Of a DNA stretch of 35,446 bases, positions 1 through 7,370 are shown piece after piece. Where the stretch lies: positions 1 to 35,446 of the forward strand of contig SXTL01000060.1 of assembly GCA_005790965.1 (NCBI GenBank). The letters are read 5' to 3'. The notes under the pieces were generated by a model. That model did not search any database. It was given only the letters and a program-made list of their open reading frames with translations, and was not told where the DNA came from. Position numbers and translations under genes: made by a program. This DNA comes from Burkholderiales bacterium (GTDB lineage: Bacteria; Pseudomonadota; Gammaproteobacteria; Burkholderiales; Thiobacillaceae). The first letter of the stretch is position 1. Every line of letters starts with the position of its first letter.

Positions 1-2142
1 ATTGCTGGAGGTTCATGTAATCTAGGTGCAGGTACTACAAGACCAAGCCTCTCGAATTGCTATTTGCTAGAAATCCATGACGATATGGGGCATATTGCAA
101 AGTCCGTATCGGATGTATTGCTTCTATCAAAAGGTTCTGGAGGAATAGGTGCATCCATAACAAAGCTTCGTGCTACAGGATCACCCTTGAAATCTAGTTT
201 TGGTGGTGTATCGAGCGGTCCAACACCATTTGCAAAAATCTTAGATACCGCTATTCGTGCTGTGCAACGCGGTGGGAAAAAAGTTGGTGCACTTTGTTTC
301 TATATGGAGAATTGGCATATAGATTTTCCTGAATTTCTTGATTGGAAACACAATGCAGGGGACGACTATATGCGTATGCGTACGGCAAATACCGCAGCAT
401 TTCTCTCGGATGAATTCATGCGTCGTGTAGAAACAGGGCAGGATTGGTATATGTTTGATCCGGCAGAAACTCGCGATCTCAATGAGCTTTACGGAAAAGA
501 ATTCTCTATTCGTTATGCTTATTATGCAGATAAGGCGGAAAAGGGTGAGCTGAAGATACATAAAAAGGTTCCAGCAAAAGAGCAGTATAGACAGATACTC
601 ACATCATTGCAATCCACCTCTCATCCATGGCTTGTTTGGAAAGATACTATAAATCTCCGCGCTCTGAACAATAATACCGGCACCATTCATATGTCGAATC
701 TTTGCACCGAGATATGTCTTCCACAGGATAAGGACAATATAGCAGTATGTAATCTCGCATCACTCAATCTTTCTGCTCATATAAAAAATAAAGAAATACA
801 CTGGGGAAGACTTGAAGAAAGTATAAGACTTGCTGTGCGTCAACTTGATAATCTTATAGATATAAACGAATTGCCAATACCAGAAGCAACAAAGTCAGAC
901 AAAGAGAATCGCGCAATGGGGCTTGGCGTTATGGGTTTTGCAGATACCATAGAACAGCTCGGTATGGCATATGACAGCGAGCATGCATGGGACTTCGCCG
1001 ATAGAATATTCGAATTCATCAGCTATATGGCAATCGATGAAAGCGCAAATCTAGCACAGGAAAGAGGATCATATGCAAATTTTGCAGGCTCTGAGTGGTC
1101 AAAGGGTCATGTGCCGATAGATACTGTGAAGAAACTCGGTGATGCACGAGGTATGGCAGTTACTGTAGATAGTCAAAGTAAGCATAGAGGACTCAATTGG
1201 GAAATGTTACGTCAAAAGGTCAGAAAGGGTATGCGCAACGCTACTCTTATGGCAGTAGCGCCAAATGCAAATATCGGACTTGTAGTAGGAACTACTCCTG
1301 GCATCGATGCTCGTTTTGCACAGGTATTTTCTCGAAATAAGATTTCTGGAAAATACATGGACATCAATCACAATCTAGTAAAAGATTTAAAGAATATGGG
1401 GATTTGGGAAAAAGTACGCGAAGCAATTATAGAAAATCAGGGAGATATTTCCGCAATTCCTCAGATACCACAGCATACAAAAGATATTTATAAAACCGCT
1501 TTCACTACTTCTCCTTATGCATATATAGAAGTCGCCGCTCGTGCACAAAAATGGGTAGATCAGGCACTTTCACGAAATATGTATCTCGAAACCAGAGATA
1601 TTGATGAAACTATGGATATCTATACTACTGCATGGAAGAAAGGTTTGAAATCAACTTATTATCTCCATATGAAGCCACGACACACTGCAGAGCAGAGTAC
1701 AACAAAGGTAAATAAAGCAGAAAAGATTGGCAAAAAAGGCTTCGCTGCGGTAGCATCAGTTATGAAAGAAGAATCAGCTTCAATAGAAATAAAATCATCA
1801 ATAATAAGTCCAATGCAAAACCCAGTACAGATACCGCGATTTGAAAAGGTAATGGTAAGCGTAGAGAGAGCAGAAACCATGACTATATCATCAGACGAAC
1901 CAGTTGTGATAGAAGAAATGATAAAGGAGATGAAAAAAGAAATTCCAAGAGAAATACCCAAATCAATAGTAAAAGAAAATCCACTTACCAAAGAGCAAAT
2001 AATGGCAAAGCTTTCAAATAATCCAAATATCAGTATAAAATCACAACCAAAAGTCTGCCCAATAGATCCGGCAGAGCGAGCGCATGGCCGAGCGCGTCAA
2101 AAACCAAGGCGCGCAACGCGTCCAAACGCAAACCTTCCGTAG
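1..2142 (+). CDS. Class I ribonucleotide reductase, large (alpha) subunit, partial at both ends
   Basis: Reduces ribonucleoside diphosphates to deoxyribonucleotides together with a radical-bearing small subunit. The frame is open from base 1, so the N-terminus (any ATP cone) lies outside the window. Catalytic residues are visible: the first redox cysteine in SNC (58-60), the thiyl-radical cysteine within NLCTE (703-705) with the N and E of the N-x-C-x-E triad, the second redox cysteine (748-750), and the tandem tyrosines of the radical path in STYYLH (1657-1662). A long charged linker then leads to CPIDPAER, normally just before the C-terminal CxxC tail. That tail is missing: from about 2077 the frame reads out of phase into lptG sequence and stops at 2142, so the last 20 or so residues are spurious. 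The DNA is AT-rich and A-ending codons are common, unlike everything downstream. Family sure; CPR-like origin is inferred from sequence style. Confidence 0.9.
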   Translation: MAGGSCNLGAGTTRPSLSNCYLLEIHDDMGHIAKSVSDVLLLSKGSGGIGASITKLRATGSPLKSSFGGVSSGPTPFAKILDTAIRAVQRGGKKVGALCFYMENWHIDFPEFLDWKHNAGDDYMRMRTANTAAFLSDEFMRRVETGQDWYMFDPAETRDLNELYGKEFSIRYAYYADKAEKGELKIHKKVPAKEQYRQILTSLQSTSHPWLVWKDTINLRALNNNTGTIHMSNLCTEICLPQDKDNIAVCNLASLNLSAHIKNKEIHWGRLEESIRLAVRQLDNLIDINELPIPEATKSDKENRAMGLGVMGFADTIEQLGMAYDSEHAWDFADRIFEFISYMAIDESANLAQERGSYANFAGSEWSKGHVPIDTVKKLGDARGMAVTVDSQSKHRGLNWEMLRQKVRKGMRNATLMAVAPNANIGLVVGTTPGIDARFAQVFSRNKISGKYMDINHNLVKDLKNMGIWEKVREAIIENQGDISAIPQIPQHTKDIYKTAFTTSPYAYIEVAARAQKWVDQALSRNMYLETRDIDETMDIYTTAWKKGLKSTYYLHMKPRHTAEQSTTKVNKAEKIGKKGFAAVASVMKEESASIEIKSSIISPMQNPVQIPRFEKVMVSVERAETMTISSDEPVVIEEMIKEMKKEIPREIPKSIVKENPLTKEQIMAKLSNNPNISIKSQPKVCPIDPAERAHGRARQKPRRATRPNANLP

Positions 2143-2776
2143 CGGCCTGTGGGCCAAGGATGGGCAGACCTTTCTCAATGTCCGGCAAATTTTGCCCGAT
2201 GCCACCTTACGCGGCGTGCGCCTCTATAGCGTCAATGACCAGACTCAGCTCCTGAGCATCACCGAAGCCGCACGAGGGCACTGGGACACGCAAGGCGCCT
2301 GGCGGCTTGAAGATGGACGCAGCCTTCATTTCACTCCCCAAGGGCCGCAGCTCACCCCCTTCGTCACCCAACCCTGGCCTTCCAAGGTTGGCCCAGATCT
2401 CCTCACCATGCTGATGGTCAAGCCCGAGCATATGTCGATCCGCGCCCTCTACGAGTACATCCACCACCTCCATGCCAACCGACAGCAAGCGTCACGCTAC
2501 GAACTCGCCCTCTGGAAAAAGCTGATTTATCCCTTGTCCCCCATGGTCATGCTGTTGATTAGCCTGCCGTTTGCCTATTACCAAGCACGGAGCGGCAAGA
2601 TCGGCGGAAAATTAATGCTGGGGCTCGGTATCGGCCTTGCCTTTCACCTGATTGGCAAGGCCTCTGGAGATCTGGCCCTACTTAAGGACGGTACGCCCGC
2701 CATGGCGGCCTCGCTCCCCCTACTGGCCTTTGGCTTAGCCGGGCTCATTGCCCTGTTCCGGGTTGAACGCACCTGA
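2084..2776 (+). CDS. lptG: LPS export permease LptG, 3' part only
   Basis: Inner-membrane subunit of the LptB2FG ABC transporter that extracts lipopolysaccharide and passes it to LptC. About 230 residues remain of a family usually near 360. The beta-jellyroll periplasmic part is seen in FRSGLWAKDGQTFLNV and following, then the conserved stretch YEYIHHLHANRQQASRYELA, then three membrane segments near residues 150-170, 180-200 and 205-226, ending in VERT. The N-terminal transmembrane helices are absent because the upstream DNA belongs to a ribonucleotide reductase. The ATG at 2084 is an internal methionine with no ribosome binding site; the in-frame codons just upstream (reading SER) could still be LptG. 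LptF normally precedes it. LptF was considered as an alternative, but the C-terminal pattern fits LptG better. Confidence 0.85.
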   Translation: MAERVKNQGAQRVQTQTFRSGLWAKDGQTFLNVRQILPDATLRGVRLYSVNDQTQLLSITEAARGHWDTQGAWRLEDGRSLHFTPQGPQLTPFVTQPWPSKVGPDLLTMLMVKPEHMSIRALYEYIHHLHANRQQASRYELALWKKLIYPLSPMVMLLISLPFAYYQARSGKIGGKLMLGLGIGLAFHLIGKASGDLALLKDGTPAMAASLPLLAFGLAGLIALFRVERT

Positions 2777-2818
2777 TAACCAAGGCAGCGCTAGGCCAAC
2801 GCTTACAAACAGCCTGAA

Positions 2819-3235
2819 TCACGAGCGCGGCTCGACCTTCACCACTCGGGTTCCCGCCAGATGATCATGGAGAAACTGACGCTCGCGATCAACAAGAGCC
2901 CAAGCGATGCCCAAGCCTAGTGTGGCCAGCGCCCAAAAATACCGAAGCCAAGCCCGCCGCCAAGACAGCGCCGCACCCTCACGCGTCACGACACGGATAT
3001 GCCAAGTCTTCATGGCCAGCGTCTGCCCGCCGCGCACCCAAAAGAGTACAAAGTACCCGCCGGCCACCATAACCAAGTAGGTCTGAAAACCCATCTGAAC
3101 CAGGGCGCTACGCTCGCCCACGGCCCCCGGAATGAGGCCAACCACCATGAAACCTGCCACGAATAGCCAGGCCATCAACAGCAACGCATCGTAAAACATT
3201 GACGCCAAACGGCGCCACAGGCTTGCCAATTGCAT
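2819..3235 (-). CDS. RDD-family membrane protein
   Basis: Small integral membrane protein of 138 residues with the RDD domain layout. Arginines and an aspartate sit at the start of helix 1 (RRLASMFYD), three hydrophobic segments lie near residues 16-38, 48-68 and 96-115, the central GGQTLAMKTWHIRVV motif is present, and the end is DRERQFLHDHLAGTRVV. The molecular role of most RDD proteins is unknown; some are implicated in ion transport or stress tolerance, and nothing here narrows this. It is convergent with lptG and divergent from rplU. An RDD gene next to lptFG is an arrangement I recall from betaproteobacteria. Confidence 0.85.
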   Translation of the reverse strand: MQLASLWRRLASMFYDALLLMAWLFVAGFMVVGLIPGAVGERSALVQMGFQTYLVMVAGGYFVLFWVRGGQTLAMKTWHIRVVTREGAALSWRRAWLRYFWALATLGLGIAWALVDRERQFLHDHLAGTRVVKVEPRS

Positions 3236-3325
3236 GCTTCACTCCCACATTCGCAAGCCGCCATCCTAACCGAAGCCATCCACCCGCACGATTCCGAGGC
3301 CCGTAACGCCCCAAAGCAATCCCAT

Positions 3326-3354
3326 TTGCGCTCTCGGGACTCTTTGCGTACAAT
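3326..3354 (+). promoter_or_regulatory. Sigma70-type promoter of rplU-rpmA
   Basis: A -35 box TTGCGC (3326-3331), a 17-base spacer and a -10 box TACAAT (3349-3354) give near-consensus geometry. The predicted start is near 3361, leaving a leader of about 47 bases before rplU. No other promoter-like pair this good was seen between RDD and rplU. Confidence 0.65.
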
Positions 3355-3407
3355 TCGCCGTTTCCGTTACGGGAACTCCGTGACGACCTGATTTGTAGGA
3401 GCTGAAC

Positions 3408-3719
3408 ATGTACGCGGTTATTCGTACCGGCGGCAAGCAATACAAGGTTGCTGCTGGCGGCAAACTCAAGATTGAAAGCCTGCCGGTTGAGGTGGGTAGC
3501 GAAGTTGAAATCCAGGATGTCCTGATGGTTTCCGATGGCGACAAGATCAGCGTCGGCGCACCGACGGTGGCGGGTGCCGTGGTCAAGGCGACCGTCCTTT
3601 CCCACGGCCGTGGCCAGAAAGTCATCATTTTCAAGATGCGCCGCCGCAAGCACTATCGCAAGACCCAGGGGCATCGTCAGAACTACACCGAAATCCGTAT
3701 CGACGGCATCACGGTTTAA
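3408..3719 (+). CDS. rplU: 50S ribosomal protein L21
   Basis: Structural protein of the large ribosomal subunit that binds 23S rRNA. It has 103 residues, the usual bacterial length. The hallmark start MYAVIRTGGKQYKV and the basic C-terminal signature KMRRRKHYRKTQGHRQ-YTEIRI are both present. An AGGAG ribosome binding site stands about 7 bases before the ATG. It is the first gene of a two-gene unit with rpmA, 18 bases downstream. The GTPase gene obgE, which often follows rplU-rpmA, is not here. Confidence 0.98.
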   Translation: MYAVIRTGGKQYKVAAGGKLKIESLPVEVGSEVEIQDVLMVSDGDKISVGAPTVAGAVVKATVLSHGRGQKVIIFKMRRRKHYRKTQGHRQNYTEIRIDGITV

Positions 3720-3737
3720 TCTCAGGAGTACAGCACC

Positions 3738-4001
3738 ATGGCACATAAAAAAGCAGGCGGTAGTTCCCGCAACGGCCGCGATTCAAACCCGAAGATGCTG
3801 GGCGTCAAGCGCTACGGCGGCCAATTTGTTCCGGCCGGCAACATCCTCGTCCGCCAGCGTGGCACCGAGTTTCACCCCGGCACCAATGTCGGTATGGGCA
3901 AGGATCACACCCTGTTCGCCAAGATTGACGGTATTGTCGAGTTCGCCATCAAGGGCGCGCTGAAGCGTCGGACCGTTACCGTCAAACCGGTCGCTGCCTA
4001 A
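3738..4001 (+). CDS. rpmA: 50S ribosomal protein L27
   Basis: Large-subunit protein whose N-terminal tail reaches the peptidyl-transferase centre. It has 87 residues. The start MAHKKAGGSSRNGRDS and the core GVKRYGGQFVPAGNILVRQRG match the family throughout. There is no cleavable N-terminal extension of the Firmicutes type. An AGGAG site precedes the ATG. A strong intrinsic terminator follows about 40 bases after the stop, so rplU and rpmA form a closed operon. Confidence 0.98.
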   Translation: MAHKKAGGSSRNGRDSNPKMLGVKRYGGQFVPAGNILVRQRGTEFHPGTNVGMGKDHTLFAKIDGIVEFAIKGALKRRTVTVKPVAA

Positions 4002-4042
4002 AAGCCGCTTCGCGCTACTAAGCTCCAGCAGCTGTTGGACAG

Positions 4043-4083
4043 AAAGGCCCTGTTGCCCCTTCCGGGCCACAGGGCCTTTTAAC
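4043..4083 (+). terminator. Rho-independent terminator after rpmA
   Basis: An 11-base perfect stem pairs AAAGGCCCTGT (4043-4053) with ACAGGGCCTTT (4069-4079). A GCCC/GGGC inner stem continues after one mismatch, and the hairpin is followed by a short T run. It separates rplU-rpmA from holC. Confidence 0.88.
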
Positions 4084-4132
4084 TTGGCAGTTAATTTCCC
4101 ATCCCCATTCTGATCGCCAACCCGACTCCTCA

Positions 4133-4558
4133 ATGACGCGCATCTCGTTCTACTTCAACGCCGACGACCCGCTGAATTTGACCCATCGCCTGATCGGCAA
4201 GGCTCGCCAGCAAGGCCTTCATTGTCTGATCTATACCGATGATGCCGCCCGAGCGACGCAGATCGATCAGCAACTGTGGTGCGCCGAGCCCCTCAGCTTT
4301 GTACCGCACACCCTGTGCGAAGATGCCAACGCCCCTGAAACGCCAGTCCTGATCGGCACGCAGCCTGACTCCTTGGCGCGTTGCGACCTGCTCATTAACC
4401 TGACGGCCGCACCCCCGGTCTGTCTGGCGCGCTTTGATCGTCTGATCGAGATAGTCACACGCGACGGAGCCGACCGCGCAAAGGCACGCGAACGCTATCG
4501 CCATTACCAATCCCTCGGCTACCCGATCGAAAACCACGATCTCGCCCCGGTCGCCTGA
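4133..4558 (+). CDS. holC: DNA polymerase III chi subunit
   Basis: Clamp-loader accessory subunit that links the polymerase III holoenzyme to single-strand binding protein through its partner psi. The 141-residue protein begins MTRISFYFNADDPLNLTHRL and keeps the family pattern: a Rossmann-like core, LW near residue 49, PLSFVPH, ETPVLIG, LLINL, and the closing block FDRLIEIVTRDGADRAKARE with the final HYQSLGY and HD. holC directly before valS is a very common proteobacterial pairing, which supports the call. The aminopeptidase gene pepA, which often precedes holC, is absent; the preceding gene is rpmA. Confidence 0.9.
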   Translation: MTRISFYFNADDPLNLTHRLIGKARQQGLHCLIYTDDAARATQIDQQLWCAEPLSFVPHTLCEDANAPETPVLIGTQPDSLARCDLLINLTAAPPVCLARFDRLIEIVTRDGADRAKARERYRHYQSLGYPIENHDLAPVA

Positions 4559-4586
4559 TCAGCCCCATCGGCTCCATCGGCCCCGT

Positions 4587-4592
4587 TATAAT
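4587..4592 (+). promoter_or_regulatory. Possible -10 element upstream of valS
   Basis: A perfect TATAAT lies between holC and valS, about 38 bases before the valS ATG. No good -35 box is seen at 16-18 bases upstream, so this is tentative. valS may also be read from the holC transcript. Confidence 0.35.
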
Positions 4593-4629
4593 TTTGCCCC
4601 ACTGAATCCAACCTCAACGCCCGCCACCC

Positions 4630-5964
4630 ATGGAACTTGCCAAATCTTTCGACCCCCACGCCATCGAGCAACACTGGTACCCGCGCTGGGAATCGGCTGG
4701 CCATTTCCAGATGGGCCGTGCGGAAGGCGCTGACCCATACTGCATCCTGCTACCGCCCCCCAATGTGACCGGCACGCTCCACATGGGCCACGCCGTCCAG
4801 CACACGCTGATGGATGCGCTCACCCGCTATCACCGGATGCAAGGCGACAACACCCTGTGGCAGCCAGGCACCGACCACGCGGGCATTGCCACGCAAATCG
4901 TCGTCGAACGCCAGCTCGATGCCCAAGGCATCTCCCGGCATGACCTGGGGCGCGAAAAGTTTCTCGAAAAAGTCTGGGATTGGAAGGAGCACTCCGGCTC
5001 TACCATCACCCGCCAGATGCGGCGCCTGGGCACCAGCCCGGCGTGGGAACGCGAGCGCTTCACCATGGATGCCGGTTTGTCGGAGGCCGTCACCGAGGTC
5101 TTTGTGCGCCTCTACAACGAGGGCCTGATCTATCGCGGCAAACGCTTAGTGAACTGGGACCCAGTGCTGCAAACCGCCGTATCCGATCTGGAAGTAATTA
5201 GCACCGAAGAAGAGGGCTTTCTGTGGGAAATTGCTTACCCACTGGAATCGGGCGCAGGTCATCTGTGCGTCGCCACCACCCGCCCGGAGACCCTGCTGGG
5301 CGACTGCGCCGTGGCCGTGCAACCCGACGACGAGCGCTATCAACACCTCATCGGCCAAAGCGTGCGCCTACCGATTGCCGAACGCAGCATCCCCATCATC
5401 GCCGATACCTATGTCGAGCGCGAATTTGGCACCGGCGTGGTCAAGATCACTCCAGCCCACGACTTCAACGACTGGCAGGTCGGTCAGCGCCATCATCTGG
5501 TGCCGATCAACATCTTCACGCTGGATGCCAAGATCAACGATCTGGGCCCGACCGAATACCAGGGCATGGACCGCTACGCTGCGCGCCAGAAAATCCTCGA
5601 TGCGCTCCAGGCGCAGGGCCTACTGATCTCCGCCAAGCCGCACAAACTGATGATCCCGCGCGGCGACCGCACCCAGGCCGTGATCGAACCCTTCCTCACC
5701 GACCAATGGTTTATGAGCATGGAAGGCCTGGCCAAACGCGGACTGGAGGTCGTGGACAACGGCCAACTCAAGTTTGTACCGGAAAACTGGACCACGACCT
5801 ATCGTCAATGGCTAGGCTATATTCAAGACTGGTGCTTCTCGCGCCAACTCTTGTGGGGCCTCCGCATCCCGGCCTGGTTCGATGCAGACGGCAACATTTA
5901 TGTCGCCCGCACCGAAGCCGAGGCGCAAAAGCAGGCCGCTGGCCGTAGCCTTAGCCGCGACTAG
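4630..5964 (+). CDS. valS: Valyl-tRNA synthetase, N-terminal part ending at an in-frame amber codon
   Basis: ValRS charges tRNA-Val with valine and edits mischarged threonine. This part holds the Rossmann catalytic half with the HIGH-type motif HMGH (residues 51-54) after PPPNVTGTL, then the CP1 editing domain with TTRPETLLGD and the TPAHDFND block. The frame stops at TAG (5962-5964, codon 445) in the sequence SLSRD-stop-DVLDTWFSS. Relatives, as I recall them, read DEDVLDTW, so a GAG-to-TAG change explains the stop. Shortly before it several normally fixed residues differ: the RQLWWGH motif reads RQLLWGL. Without the second half (KMSKS, anticodon domain) this product should be inactive. There is no strong ribosome binding site before the ATG at 4630, but the start matches the family. 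It could be a true mutation, a mixed allele or a sequencing error. Confidence 0.93.
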   Translation: MELAKSFDPHAIEQHWYPRWESAGHFQMGRAEGADPYCILLPPPNVTGTLHMGHAVQHTLMDALTRYHRMQGDNTLWQPGTDHAGIATQIVVERQLDAQGISRHDLGREKFLEKVWDWKEHSGSTITRQMRRLGTSPAWERERFTMDAGLSEAVTEVFVRLYNEGLIYRGKRLVNWDPVLQTAVSDLEVISTEEEGFLWEIAYPLESGAGHLCVATTRPETLLGDCAVAVQPDDERYQHLIGQSVRLPIAERSIPIIADTYVEREFGTGVVKITPAHDFNDWQVGQRHHLVPINIFTLDAKINDLGPTEYQGMDRYAARQKILDALQAQGLLISAKPHKLMIPRGDRTQAVIEPFLTDQWFMSMEGLAKRGLEVVDNGQLKFVPENWTTTYRQWLGYIQDWCFSRQLLWGLRIPAWFDADGNIYVARTEAEAQKQAAGRSLSRD

Positions 5965-7347
5965 GATGTGCTCGACACCTGGTTTTCCAGCGCGTTGTGG
6001 CCGTTTTCCACCCTCGGCTGGCCGCAAGATACCTGGGCGCTCAAACACTACCTGCCCACTGCGGTGCTGGTCACCGGCTTTGACATCCTCTTCTTCTGGG
6101 TAGCCCGCATGGTCATGTTGACCCTGCACTTTACCGATCAGGTGCCGTTCAAGGAGGTCTATGTCACCGGCCTGGTACGCGACGGCCACGGCAACAAAAT
6201 GTCTAAATCCAAGGGCAATGTGCTCGATCCCATTGATCTCATCGACGGCATCGCACTGGACGACCTTGTTGCCAAGCGCACCACCGGCCTGATGAACCCC
6301 AAGCAAGCCGAAGCCATCGCCAAGGCCACGAAAAAAGAATTTCCCGATGGGATTGCCAGCTTCGGCACCGACGCCCTGCGCTTCACCTTCGCCAGCCTTG
6401 CCACGCACGGCCGTGACATCAAATTTGACCTGCAACGCTGCGACGGCTATCGCAATTTTTGCAACAAACTGTGGAACGCCGCCCGCTTCGTGCTGATGAA
6501 TGTTGAAGGGCAGGAGATTGCCACCGCTGCCTGTGAACCAAGCTTTGCCGACCGCTGGATCGTCGCCCGCCAGCAGCAAATGCTGACGCAGATTCACGAA
6601 GGCTACGCGCACTACCGCTTCGACCAAGTTGCCCGCGCCGTCTATGAGTTCGTCTGGGACGAATATTGCGACTGGTATCTGGAGCTCGCCAAGGTGCAGA
6701 TCGCCCAAGGCGGCGCGACAGCGGCAAACACCCGTCGCATCCTGCTGGAAGTGCTGGAATCCACCCTGCGCGCCGCGCACCCGCTGATTCCCTTTATCAC
6801 CGAAGAACTCTGGCAAGCGGTGCGCGCCGTACAAACTGGCCTAACCGACGCGGACACCCTCATGCGCGCCAGTTTCCCGCACGCCGGCGACACTGCTGAC
6901 GCCCATGCGCTCGACCAATTCAAGTTACTCGCCAACGCCTGTCGCGCCCTGCGCAGCAGCATGGGTCTTCCGCCTGGCCAAAAAGTACCGCTGGTTATCG
7001 AAGGCGATGCCACCGTCATGGCCTACGCGCCTTATCTGCAATCGCTGGCGCGCCTCGAAAGCGTCGTCGCCGTCGCGCACCTGCCCACGGATGCCGATGC
7101 CCCGGTCGAGGTGGTCGGCAATTACCGCCTGATGCTCAAGGTCGAAATCGACCGCGATGCCGAAATCAGCCGTCTAGATAAAGAGATCGCCCGCTTGTCG
7201 GGTGAGGTCCAAAAGTGTGAAGGCAAGCTCGGCAACGCCGGCTTTGTCGATCGCGCCCCCGCCGCCGTCGTCGCTCAGGAACGCGCCCGCCTCGCCGACT
7301 TCAAAGCCACGCTGGAAAAGGTAAGCGCGCAGCGAGCGCGCCTATAG
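5965..7347 (+). pseudogene. valS: Valyl-tRNA synthetase, C-terminal part, in the same frame after the amber codon
   Basis: The frame continues with no shift for another 460 codons to a TAG at 7345-7347, so the whole gene would be about 905 codons, a normal ValRS size. This half carries DVLDTWFSSALWPFSTLGW, the GFDILFFWVARM core helix, the KMSKS loop (codons 523-527 of the full gene, at 6196), the anticodon-binding domain with GYRNFCNKLWNAARF, and the C-terminal coiled coil ending in KVSAQRARL. The only nearby start is GTG at 5968, with no ribosome binding site, and it lies inside a conserved catalytic segment. Independent translation as a split synthetase is therefore unlikely. This half otherwise looks well preserved, which points to a very recent or artefactual stop. 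The gene's genuine terminator is also TAG, which argues against TAG being reassigned throughout the genome. Confidence 0.9.
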
Positions 7348-7370
7348 ACAATGCACTATAAACGATGGCC

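Noticed and set aside
1..2080. Horizontally acquired reductase gene in the betaproteobacterium
   Set aside because: Transfer would leave an intact gene; the missing C-terminus and the simultaneous loss of the LptG start fit a chimeric join better, although reads were not available to prove it.
5818..5962. Target of a diversity-generating retroelement
   Set aside because: Those elements change adenines to any base at a variable repeat near a reverse transcriptase. Here changes are only to T, two start from G, and no reverse transcriptase or template repeat is present.
5812..6834. Long antisense frame (340 codons) opposite valS
   Set aside because: It mirrors a GC-rich gene, has composition typical of a shadow frame and no recognisable domain.
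5968..7347. Independent second gene (split ValRS) starting at GTG 5968
   Set aside because: There is no ribosome binding site, the start lies inside a conserved catalytic segment, and the frame is unchanged across the stop; a single-base nonsense change explains it better.
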